Source: an uncultured Devosia sp. (lineage in GTDB: Bacteria; Pseudomonadota; Alphaproteobacteria; Rhizobiales; Devosiaceae). Taken from it: 6,942 bases of DNA. Below are positions 1-5,085 of the stretch, in pieces. Location: positions 1-6,942 of the forward strand of contig CAKTFF010000108.1 of NCBI GenBank assembly GCA_934553185.1, in the 5' to 3' direction. The notes beneath the pieces are model-generated. The model ran no database searches and was not told the DNA's origin. It saw nothing but the letters and a program-made list of their open reading frames with translations. Positions within the stretch are counted from its first letter, which is position 1. Every line of letters begins with the position of its first letter. A program made the translations under genes and the position numbers.

Positions 1-216
1 CTCAACCGCGGCGAGGAAGACGTGTCGCCGCCGGCCGAAGTGCGCACCGTGGCCGAGTTGATCGACTGGCTGGCCGAGCGCGACGAAGCCTTTGCCCTTG
101 CCGCCGAAAAGCGCAGCTTGATCAAGGCGGCGGTGGATGCGCGTCTCGTCCGGCATGATGCCTCGGTTGTCGATGCGCAGACTGTGGCGCTGTTTCCGCC
201 CATGACCGGGGGTTGA
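1..216 (+). CDS. moaD: Molybdopterin synthase small (sulfur-carrier) subunit MoaD, 5'-truncated by the window edge
   Basis: The frame is open from base 1 and gives 71 residues before TGA at 214-216. MoaD is usually about 80-85 residues, so roughly the first 11-14 residues lie outside the window. A GTG at 22 is in frame but is probably an internal Val codon, because the residues before it (LNRGEED) already read like the early part of MoaD. The protein ends in Met-Thr-Gly-Gly. The C-terminal Gly-Gly is the hallmark of this ubiquitin-fold carrier: the last Gly is adenylated by MoeB, converted to a thiocarboxylate, and inserted into the MoaE active site to donate sulfur to precursor Z (cPMP). The segment 'TVAELIDWLAERD' matches the family's helix after strand 2. 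The moaE gene starts only 3 bp downstream, so the two are surely co-transcribed. Identification is secure from the Gly-Gly end together with the neighbour. Confidence 0.9.
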   Translation, partial: LNRGEEDVSPPAEVRTVAELIDWLAERDEAFALAAEKRSLIKAAVDARLVRHDASVVDAQTVALFPPMTGG

Positions 217-219
217 GGG

Positions 220-666
220 GTGCCTGTGCGCGTCACCGCTGCCGTCTTTGATCCGGGCGTTGAAAGTAATGCCTTTCTGGCCAACAGCACGGGCGCCGGG
301 GCTGCCGTCACCTTTACCGGCCTTGTTCGCTCCACGACGGAAAGCCCCATCACCAGCCTGACGCTGGAATGCTATCCCGAGCTGGCGATCAACCAGCTTA
401 CGGCCATGGTCGACGAGGCGAGAAGCCGTTTTGGGCTGATCGACGCTACGATCATTCACCGCTATGGCACGCTCCTGCCCGGCGCGCCGATTGTTCAGGT
501 CATGACCTTGGCGCCTCACCGCAAGTCCGCGTTCGATGCTGCGCAGTTCTTGATGGATTACCTCAAGACCGATGCGCCGTTCTGGAAGCAGGAAACTGGG
601 GCGAGTGGCACGAAGTGGGTCGAGGCCAAGAACGAGGATGATGTGGCCAGGGCGCGGTGGGACTAG
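220..666 (+). CDS. moaE: Molybdopterin synthase catalytic (large) subunit MoaE
   Basis: This 148-residue cytosolic protein has the usual MoaE length. With MoaD it forms the heterotetramer that adds two sulfurs to cPMP to make molybdopterin, the core of the molybdenum cofactor. Visible family motifs are 'AVTFTGLVR' (residues 29-37), 'LTLECYPELA' (47-56; E. coli has LEHYPGM), 'IIHRYG' (78-83), 'APHRKSAFDAAQF' (98-110) and 'LKTDAPFWKQE' (115-125). In the last, Lys116 and Lys123 align with the catalytic lysines of E. coli MoaE (Lys119 and Lys126). The C-terminal 'KWVEAKN' is also typical. The start is uncertain between GTG at 220 and GTG at 226. The second has GAGGGG at 215-220 with 5-nt spacing, the first has GGGGG near 208-212. 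The protein differs by only two residues. The moaD stop is 3 bp upstream, so translational coupling is likely. Confidence 0.95.
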   Translation: MPVRVTAAVFDPGVESNAFLANSTGAGAAVTFTGLVRSTTESPITSLTLECYPELAINQLTAMVDEARSRFGLIDATIIHRYGTLLPGAPIVQVMTLAPHRKSAFDAAQFLMDYLKTDAPFWKQETGASGTKWVEAKNEDDVARARWD

Positions 667-689
667 CCCGCGATCTTCAACCATCCCCG

Positions 690-810
690 GTGTCATCCCG
701 GCCTTGAGCCGGGATCCATCTCGATATCGCGGCTCAGCCGCAAGGTGGCTCGAACGAGCGGTTTAAGCATACATCTCAGGATGGGCCCCGGCTCAAGGCC
801 GGGGTGACAC
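690..810. repeat. Compound palindromic intergenic repeat (REP/BIME-like), 121 bp
   Basis: The outer arms 690-720 and 780-810 are inverted repeats that match at 28 of 31 positions. Each arm is itself a hairpin: CCCGGC-CTTGA-GCCGGG on the left, CCCCGGC-TCAAG-GCCGGGG on the right. The interior adds two perfect small hairpins, GCGGCT/AGCCGC at 729-741 and GCTCG/CGAGC at 748-759. It lies just after moaE, between convergent genes. Such mosaic REP-type elements are non-coding and spread through many bacterial chromosomes. They can act as transcript-end stabilisers or weak terminators. A degenerate relative occurs at 4988-5059. The short frames that read through it are not genes. Confidence 0.8.
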
Positions 811-840
811 GGTGGGTGCGATCACACCCAGCCCCTATCT

Positions 841-873
841 AAAAATTAAAAAGCCGGGCACATGGCCCGGCTT
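841..873 (-). terminator. Intrinsic terminator of ilvE, possibly bidirectional
   Basis: Read on the minus strand this is a perfect 9-bp stem AAGCCGGGC/GCCCGGCTT (865-873 with 851-859) and a 5-nt loop, followed directly by a T-rich tail (TTTTTAATTTTT, bases 841-852). It lies about 20 bp beyond the ilvE stop codon. On the plus strand the same stem is followed by TTGTTGATT, a poorer tail, so it may also stop transcripts arriving from moaE. A 6-bp hairpin (TGGGTG/CACCCA, 813-830) lies next to it on the moaE side. Confidence 0.9.
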
Positions 874-893
874 GTTGATTGTCTAGCTGAACA

Positions 894-1784
894 TCATTCC
901 GCAGCGGCGCGCTTGGGCTGCACTTCGGCGTGGTAGGCGTCGATCAGGGTGCGGCAGCCTTCGCCGGGGACGAATCGGAACTCGCCGATTTCGCTGACCG
1001 GGGTCACTTCGGCAGCGGTGCCGGTGAGGAAGCACTCATCGAAGTTGCTGAGCTCGTCGGGCATGATGTGGCGCTCGGTCACCGTGTAGCCGTTGCGCTT
1101 GGCCAGCTCGATCAACGTTTGCCGCGTCAGGCCGTTGAGGAAACAGTCCGGCGTCGGCGTGGTGATGTCCTTGCCCTTGATGAAGAACACATTGGCGCCG
1201 GTCGCTTCCGCCACATAGCCGCGATAATCCAGCATCAGCGCATCGGCATAGCCATTGGCCATGGCCGCGTCCTTGCTCAGCGTGCAGATCATGTAAAGGC
1301 CGGCGGCCTTTGCCGAAGACGGAATCGTTTCGGGGCTCGGACGCTTCCACTTGCTCCATTCCAGGCGAATGCCCTTGAGCTTTTCTTCGGTCGAAAAATA
1401 GCTCGGCCACACCCAGGCAGCGATGGCCAGATGCACCGTGTTGTTGCGCGCTGGGACGCTCAGCTCTTCCGAACCGCGCCAGGCGACAGGGCGCACATAG
1501 GCGTCCACAAGGCCGTTCTTGCTGAGCACCAGACGCTTGGCGTCCTCGATCTGTTCAACGGTCCAGGGCATGGGCATGTCGAGGGTCTTGGCCGAACGGA
1601 TCAGCCGCTCGGTATGGTCGCGCGAGCGAAAGATTTCCCCGCCATAGGCCCGCTCGCCCTCAAAGACCGAGCTGGCATAATGCAGACCATGGGTCAGCAC
1701 ATGAATCTTTGCGTCCTGCCAAGGAACCAACTCGCCGTCAAACCAGATCCAGCCTTCGCGCTGGTCCATGGGCACGCCTGCCAT
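894..1784 (-). CDS. ilvE: Branched-chain amino-acid aminotransferase (PLP fold type IV)
   Basis: This 296-residue cytosolic enzyme performs the last step of valine, leucine and isoleucine synthesis and the first step of their breakdown: branched-chain 2-oxo acid + glutamate to amino acid + 2-oxoglutarate. It belongs to PLP-dependent fold type IV. The N-terminal 'VLTHGLHYASSVFEGERAY' is characteristic of IlvE, with Arg60 the likely phosphate-binding arginine. Lys159 in 'SSAKAAGLY' is the Schiff-base lysine. 'VAEATGANVFF' (191-201) carries Glu194, which contacts the PLP pyridine nitrogen. 'NGLTRQ' (217-222) and 'LTGTAAEVTPV' (253-263) complete the cofactor phosphate site. The ATG at 1784 has a good ribosome site (AGGGAGAG just upstream). 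A second in-frame ATG five codons later has none as good. The length matches E. coli IlvE (about 309) closely. D-amino-acid transaminase is the main alternative in the fold, but the overall match favours IlvE. It is divergent from the MarR gene and convergent with moaE. Confidence 0.95.
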   Translation of the reverse strand: MAGVPMDQREGWIWFDGELVPWQDAKIHVLTHGLHYASSVFEGERAYGGEIFRSRDHTERLIRSAKTLDMPMPWTVEQIEDAKRLVLSKNGLVDAYVRPVAWRGSEELSVPARNNTVHLAIAAWVWPSYFSTEEKLKGIRLEWSKWKRPSPETIPSSAKAAGLYMICTLSKDAAMANGYADALMLDYRGYVAEATGANVFFIKGKDITTPTPDCFLNGLTRQTLIELAKRNGYTVTERHIMPDELSNFDECFLTGTAAEVTPVSEIGEFRFVPGEGCRTLIDAYHAEVQPKRAAAE

Positions 1785-1838
1785 GTTTCTCTCCCTATTA
1801 TACGGGTGTCGCCTCTGGCGCCCGACCCTTGAACCCCG

Positions 1839-1867
1839 ATATTGCCCCAGGCCCCAACCCTTGGCAA
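1839..1867 (-). promoter_or_regulatory. Candidate ilvE promoter, -35 shared with the divergent MarR-gene promoter
   Basis: On the minus strand, TTGCCA (1862-1867) and CAATAT (1839-1844) are separated by 17 bp, which would place the transcript start about 48 bp before the ilvE ATG. The -35 matches consensus at 5 of 6 positions, but the -10 is only a moderate match. Bases 1861-1867 (TTGGCAA) are nearly self-complementary and give a -35-like hexamer in both directions. A prediction only. Confidence 0.3.
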
Positions 1868-1889
1868 ACCGCCTGAGCTAAGGGATAAG
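1861..1889 (+). promoter_or_regulatory. Candidate promoter of the MarR-family gene
   Basis: TTGGCA (1861-1866) and GATAAG (1884-1889) are separated by 17 bp and resemble a housekeeping sigma promoter. Transcription would begin near 1896, leaving a leader of about 20 nt before the ATG at 1917, or about 48 nt before the ATG at 1944. The -35 hexamer overlaps the candidate ilvE -35 on the other strand. Confidence 0.35.
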
Positions 1890-1916
1890 ACAGTGAGGGT
1901 TCCTGATGGGCACACA

Positions 1917-2432
1917 ATGGCAGCACGGCAAAACAATGTCAACATGGCTGACATAAATTCGGGTGGTGCGAACGAGGCGCTGCCGCTCGACATCATGGGG
2001 CTGTTTTTCTTTGCCTATCGTGATTTTACCGGCGACGCCGATGCCCTGCTGGAACGACAAGGCTTTGGCCGCGCCCATCACCGGGTGCTGTATTTCGTCA
2101 ATCTGCGGCCCGGCATGCCGGTTGCCGACCTCCTTGATATTCTCAAGATCACCAAGCAAAGCCTGGCGCGCGTGCTGCGCCAACTGATCGACAACGGCTA
2201 TGTGGAACAGCGCACTGGCCATCTTGACCGGCGTCAGCGGCTGCTGCATGCCACCGACAAGGGCAAGCAGCTTTTCGCGACCCTGTCGGCAACGCAGGCC
2301 AGCCGCATCACCGACGCAATAGAGGCCCTGCCCGCTGACTCTCGCCAGCTTGTCACGCAGTTCCTGATCGGCATGGTGGATCCGGCCGATCGCCAGGTCC
2401 TGGACCAGCTTAACCTCACCACCGGCCTTTGA
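1917..2432 (+). CDS. MarR-family winged-helix transcriptional regulator, PetP-like
   Basis: From the ATG at 1917 this is a 171-residue DNA-binding protein, a normal MarR length. The core begins with 'LFFFAYRDFTGDADALL' and 'GFGRAHHRVLYFV', an N-terminal dimerisation helix pattern I associate with PetP-type MarR proteins of alphaproteobacteria. The helix-turn-helix spans about residues 69-91 ('MPVADLLDILKITKQSLARV'). The wing follows with the conserved 'DRRQR' at 104-108 (family D-x-R motif). The C-terminal helices complete the dimer interface. The frame is open further upstream (TTG 1842, GTG 1893), but the candidate promoter at 1861-1889 argues against those starts. ATG 1944 is the main alternative (162 residues), since homologues start close to the 'PLDIM' segment. 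It is divergent from ilvE, so it may control ilvE or itself. No redox cysteine is visible in the protein; the ligand is unknown. Confidence 0.85.
   Translation: MAARQNNVNMADINSGGANEALPLDIMGLFFFAYRDFTGDADALLERQGFGRAHHRVLYFVNLRPGMPVADLLDILKITKQSLARVLRQLIDNGYVEQRTGHLDRRQRLLHATDKGKQLFATLSATQASRITDAIEALPADSRQLVTQFLIGMVDPADRQVLDQLNLTTGL
1936..1954. promoter_or_regulatory. Candidate MarR-type operator: 6-bp inverted repeat with 7-bp spacer
   Basis: ATGTCA (1936-1941) and TGACAT (1949-1954) form a perfect inverted repeat in a 19-bp window, with a short CATG in the centre. The size and symmetry suit a MarR dimer. It lies about 40-60 bp downstream of the predicted transcript start and overlaps the alternative ATG at 1944, a position compatible with autorepression. 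Binding is inferred, not shown. Confidence 0.3.
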
Positions 2433-2514
2433 CCGGTTAACCAGGAACCGAGACCTCCTCTTCCCCACGCACCGCGAGCCGTTAAGGTATCATTAAGCAC
2501 GGGGGAGATGAGCA

Positions 2515-3204
2515 GTGGCCGACCTGACACGCGAAATCATGTACGAGGCGCTGCTCCTCGCCAACCTTCAAGACCGTGACGTGGGCGAAATCCGCTTCTT
2601 CGTCAACGAACGGCGCTTTGCCATCATGCGCGATACCCTGGCGCCACACCTCAAGGGCAAGACCGTGCTGAACGTGGCGAGCGGGCCGTTCGCTCTGGAA
2701 TTCTACCTTTCGCCCGCCTGCCGGCGCATCGACAGCATCGATATCGATCCCTGCCTTGCGCCGCTGCATGCCGATCTGGTCGAGGCAGGCCTGATCGCGC
2801 CATCGCACTTCAAGACATGCGACGTGATGGCGTTCGAGCCGGAACGGCAATACGACATCATCATCGTCAACGACATGTTCTACACCAAGCATGTCGATTT
2901 CTACGCGGTGATGGAAAAGTATGCGCCCTACCTCCTTCCCGGCGGGCAGCTCTATTTCGACATTCTCGATCGCCGCGCCGGGCTGATCTGGTCGCTGCTC
3001 AACAAGGACAGCCGCTATCGCCGTTACGATATGGCGGATGTGCAGGCCACGCTGCGCCGGCATGGCCTCCAAGTCGAAACCAGCCGGCCTTCGCTCGGCA
3101 TCAAGGGGGGCGTGGATTTCGTGGCGCGCTCCCTGCTCTGGCGCACGGCCGGTATTGCGAACAACATCATCTTCCATTGCCGCAAAAGCGGCGTGCTGAC
3201 CTAG
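2515..3204 (+). CDS. Class I SAM-dependent methyltransferase of unknown substrate
   Basis: This 229-residue soluble protein has the layout of a Rossmann-fold methyltransferase. Motif I is 'KTVLNVASGPFALEFYL' (about 49-65), and the acidic end of strand 2 is 'SIDIDP' (74-79). Motif IV-like 'YDIIIVNDMFY' is at 113-123, followed by 'YLLPGGQLYFDILD' (139-152), the usual strand-5 region. Motif I is unusual in having Asn-Val-Ala-Ser-Gly where most families have Asp/Glu-x-Gly-x-Gly, so it keeps only one of the glycines. The N-terminal ~45 residues are helical and may form a lid. The start is GTG at 2515, with GGGGGAG (2501-2507) 7 nt upstream; an ATG at 2508 is out of frame. It lies 82 bp after the MarR gene on the same strand with no strong terminator between them, so co-transcription is possible. 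The fold is clear; I cannot name the substrate. Confidence 0.8.
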   Translation: MADLTREIMYEALLLANLQDRDVGEIRFFVNERRFAIMRDTLAPHLKGKTVLNVASGPFALEFYLSPACRRIDSIDIDPCLAPLHADLVEAGLIAPSHFKTCDVMAFEPERQYDIIIVNDMFYTKHVDFYAVMEKYAPYLLPGGQLYFDILDRRAGLIWSLLNKDSRYRRYDMADVQATLRRHGLQVETSRPSLGIKGGVDFVARSLLWRTAGIANNIIFHCRKSGVLT

Positions 3205-3209
3205 GGCGC

Positions 3210-3245
3210 AAACAAAAGGGGCGCGAAACCGAAGTTTCACGCCCC
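3210..3245 (-). terminator. Intrinsic terminator reading on the minus strand, with a UUCG tetraloop
   Basis: A 12-bp stem with one mismatch (3218-3229 with 3234-3245) closes a tetraloop. On the minus strand the loop reads C-UUCG-G, the extra-stable tetraloop, and the stem is followed by TTTTGTTT (3210-3217). On the plus strand the tail is CCACCGG, without a T-run. The hairpin lies just after the methyltransferase stop, so it may help end that transcript, but its sequence polarity points the other way. No minus-strand gene feeding it is evident. Confidence 0.65.
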
Positions 3246-3258
3246 CACCGGAGACACT

Positions 3259-3348
3259 GCAAAGGAGCGTCAGCCTTTGCAACGTCACCCGACCGCTTGG
3301 CTGCCCGGCAAAGCCGGGCACCAATGGCACGCCGGATCAGTGATCCGG
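3259..3348. repeat. Cluster of three perfect hairpins in the methyltransferase-urtA intergenic region
   Basis: Three separate palindromes occur in 90 bp. GCAAAGG/CCTTTGC (3259-3280) has an 8-nt loop. GCCCGGC/GCCGGGC (3303-3319) has an AAA loop. CCGGATCA/TGATCCGG (3332-3348) surrounds a single G. None has a T-run. They resemble REP-type or structured-RNA sequence rather than coding DNA. They lie within the 421-bp gap 3205-3625, in which I see no convincing protein gene; the rest of that gap is the upstream control region of urtA. Confidence 0.55.
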
Positions 3349-3449
3349 GTTTGGCTGCATAACGGCATGGGCGGGCGAATGTTCCGCAGCTCAGAAGATG
3401 TAGCGCCGATGCGCGCTCCACATGACTATCTTTTACTCACAACGCTTCG

Positions 3450-3474
3450 GTGCTGATGAAAAGTGCAGCAGTGC
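3450..3474. promoter_or_regulatory. Possible NtrC enhancer region upstream of urtA
   Basis: GTGC occurs three times in 25 bp (3450, 3463, 3471), with a TGCTG/CAGCA dyad at 3451-3470. NtrC half-sites contain TGCAC/GTGCA. The cluster lies roughly 120-145 bp before the predicted sigma-54 start, a typical distance for an enhancer. No full NtrC palindrome is present, so this is weak. Confidence 0.2.
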
Positions 3475-3569
3475 TCAAGCTATAGTCGGCCCGCGACCGC
3501 GTCCAAAGATCGGGCGTCCATCGGTCACCACCATACTGAATCAAGCACTTAGCTGGCGGGCATAACTGC

Positions 3570-3585
3570 TGGCATAGGCTTTGCA
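3570..3585 (+). promoter_or_regulatory. Sigma-54 (-24/-12) promoter of urtA
   Basis: TGGCATAGGCTTTGCA matches the RpoN consensus TGGCACG-N4-TTGC(A/T) with exact spacing. The essential -24 GG (3571-3572) and -12 GC (3583-3584) are present, and 10 of the 12 defined positions agree. The start would be near 3596, giving a leader of about 30 nt that includes the GGAGGG ribosome site. Sigma-54 promoters need an activator; for urea uptake this would be expected to be NtrC under nitrogen limitation. Confidence 0.75.
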
Positions 3586-3625
3586 ATTTGTTCTTCGGCA
3601 CAAACACATCTGCCGGAGGGTAAAC

Positions 3626-4930
3626 ATGACAGGCATAAACCGCACCATTGCGGGGCTGGGGCTCGGCGTAGCGATCACTTTGGGAACGGTTGCCGTTCCG
3701 GTGATGGCGCAGGACGAGACCATCAAGGTAGGCGTGCTCCATTCGCTGTCGGGAACGATGGCGATTTCGGAGACGACGCTCAAGGACACGATGCTGTTTC
3801 TGATCGACGAGCAGAACAAGAAGGGCGGCCTTTTGGGCAAGCAGCTTGAAGCCGTGGTTGTTGATCCCGCCTCCGACTGGCCGCTGTTTGCCGAAAAGGC
3901 GCGCGAACTGATCGAAGTGAACGATGTTGTTGCCGTGTTCGGCGGCTGGACCTCGTCTTCGCGCAAGTCGGTTTTGCCGGTGTTCGAGGAACTGAACTCG
4001 ATCCTCTTCTACCCCGTGCAGTATGAGGGTGAGGAGTCTCAGCGCAACGTGTTCTATACCGGCGCTGCCCCCAACCAGCAGGCCATTCCCGCCGTCGACT
4101 ACCTGATGGAGAACGAGGAAGTCGAGCGCTGGGTGCTGGCCGGCACCGACTATGTCTATCCCCAGACCACCAACAAGATCCTCGAGCAGTACCTGCTCGA
4201 CCATGGTGTCGCCAAGGAAGACATCATGATCAACTACACGCCTTTCGGCCATTCCGACTGGCAGACCATCGTGTCCGACATCAAGACCTTCGGCTCGACC
4301 GGCAAGAAGACCGCTGTGGTTTCCACCATCAACGGCGACGCCAACGTTCCTTTCTACAAGGAACTCGCCAACCAGGGCATCAAGGCCGAGGATATCCCGG
4401 TTGTCGCCTTCTCGGTGGGTGAGGAAGAACTCGCCGGCTTCGACACGACGCCGCTGGTCGGCCATCTCGCCGCCTGGAACTACTTTCAGTCCGTTGACAC
4501 GCCGGAAAACGCTGCCTTCATCGAAGCTTGGCAGACCTTCATGAACAACCCCGACAAGGTCACCAACGACCCGATGGAAGCCCATGTTATCGGCTTCAAC
4601 CTTTGGGTTCAGGCCGTGGAAAAGGCCGGCACGACCGACACCGATGCCGTGCTCGACGCCATCATTGGCCTCGAAACGCCGAACCTGACGGGCGGCACCG
4701 CCACCATGCTCCCCAACCACCACATCACCAAGCCGGTGCTGATCGGTGAAATCCAGGCCGATGGCCAGTTCGAAGTCGTCAGCGAGAGCGATCTCGTCCC
4801 CGGCGATGCCTGGTCCGACTTCCTGCCTGAATCGGCAATGATCGAAGCCGATTGGACCGCGCCGATCTCGTGCGGCAACTACAACACCGAAACCAAGACC
4901 TGCGGCGGCGACGTCGCTGCGGCTCAGTAA
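3626..4930 (+). CDS. urtA: Urea ABC transporter substrate-binding protein UrtA
   Basis: This 434-residue periplasmic binding protein captures urea and delivers it to the UrtBC permease. It belongs to the Leu/Ile/Val-binding-protein type (type I periplasmic fold). The signal peptide has Arg6, a hydrophobic core at about 8-25, and a probable cut after Ala28 (VMA|QDE). Family signatures follow: 'KVGVLHSLSGTMAIS' (34-48), 'DPASDWPLFAEKARE', 'FGGWTSSSRKSVLPVFEE' (from 105), 'FYPVQYEGEE' (128-137) and 'TGAAPNQQAIPAVDYL'. Cys416 and Cys426 near the C-terminus could form a disulfide. The ATG at 3626 is chosen because GGAGGG lies 5 nt upstream and a signal peptide follows at once; an in-frame TTG at 3581 falls inside the sigma-54 promoter. 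The related amide-binding protein FmdD is the main alternative, but the sequence and following genes favour UrtA. It is separated from urtB by 155 bp holding a hairpin and a repeat. Confidence 0.95.
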   Translation: MTGINRTIAGLGLGVAITLGTVAVPVMAQDETIKVGVLHSLSGTMAISETTLKDTMLFLIDEQNKKGGLLGKQLEAVVVDPASDWPLFAEKARELIEVNDVVAVFGGWTSSSRKSVLPVFEELNSILFYPVQYEGEESQRNVFYTGAAPNQQAIPAVDYLMENEEVERWVLAGTDYVYPQTTNKILEQYLLDHGVAKEDIMINYTPFGHSDWQTIVSDIKTFGSTGKKTAVVSTINGDANVPFYKELANQGIKAEDIPVVAFSVGEEELAGFDTTPLVGHLAAWNYFQSVDTPENAAFIEAWQTFMNNPDKVTNDPMEAHVIGFNLWVQAVEKAGTTDTDAVLDAIIGLETPNLTGGTATMLPNHHITKPVLIGEIQADGQFEVVSESDLVPGDAWSDFLPESAMIEADWTAPISCGNYNTETKTCGGDVAAAQ

Positions 4931-4941
4931 GCCACACCGGC

Positions 4942-4961
4942 GAGGGCGGTTTGCCGCCCTC
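4942..4961 (+). other. Perfect hairpin after urtA (attenuator or mRNA-stabilising stem)
   Basis: GAGGGCGG (4942-4949), loop TTTG, CCGCCCTC (4954-4961) form a perfect 8-bp stem 11 bp after the urtA stop. It is followed by TCCAACCG, not a T-run, so it is a poor intrinsic terminator. In binding-protein transporters such a stem often protects the 3' end of the binding-protein mRNA or lets only part of the polymerases continue to the permease genes. That role is inferred here. Confidence 0.6.
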
Positions 4962-4987
4962 TCCAACCGAGATCTCCACATGCGCGA

Positions 4988-5059
4988 TGTCACCCTTGGC
5001 TCGACCCGGGGTGCATCCCGAGATCTCAAGATGGATCCGGCTTGAAGCCGGGGTGACAC
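4988..5059. repeat. Degenerate copy of the compound palindromic repeat, inside the urt operon
   Basis: This 72-bp element has two inverted arms meeting at the palindrome AGATCT (5021-5026). The left arm (4988-5024, TGTCACCC...GAGAT) agrees with the reverse complement of the right end of the 690-810 element at 29 of 37 positions. The right arm (5029-5059) ends in CCGGGGTGACAC, identical to the end of that element. It lacks the 59-bp middle part. It ends 26 bp before the urtB ATG. Confidence 0.7.
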
Positions 5060-5085
5060 CGAGTGAGCGACGAGATCGGGTTTCA

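Noticed and set aside
690..810. CRISPR array or insertion sequence
   Set aside because: There are no regularly spaced direct repeats and no transposase or target duplication; the structure is inverted and non-coding.
1797..1802. Perfect TATAAT on the minus strand just upstream of ilvE
   Set aside because: It lies only 12 bp before the ATG, so transcription would start inside the ribosome site, and no -35 hexamer is found at proper spacing.
930..1832. A 300-codon plus-strand frame opposite ilvE
   Set aside because: It is a mirror frame of the clear ilvE gene, with no recognisable motifs and no good ribosome site.
2482..3330. A 282-codon minus-strand frame opposite the methyltransferase
   Set aside because: It runs through the terminator hairpin and the whole methyltransferase gene, and its product shows no family features.
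3422..3565. A 47-codon plus-strand frame (ATG at 3422) upstream of urtA
   Set aside because: No ribosome site, no recognisable motif, and it covers the expected activator region of the sigma-54 promoter. A leader peptide is not excluded but is unsupported.
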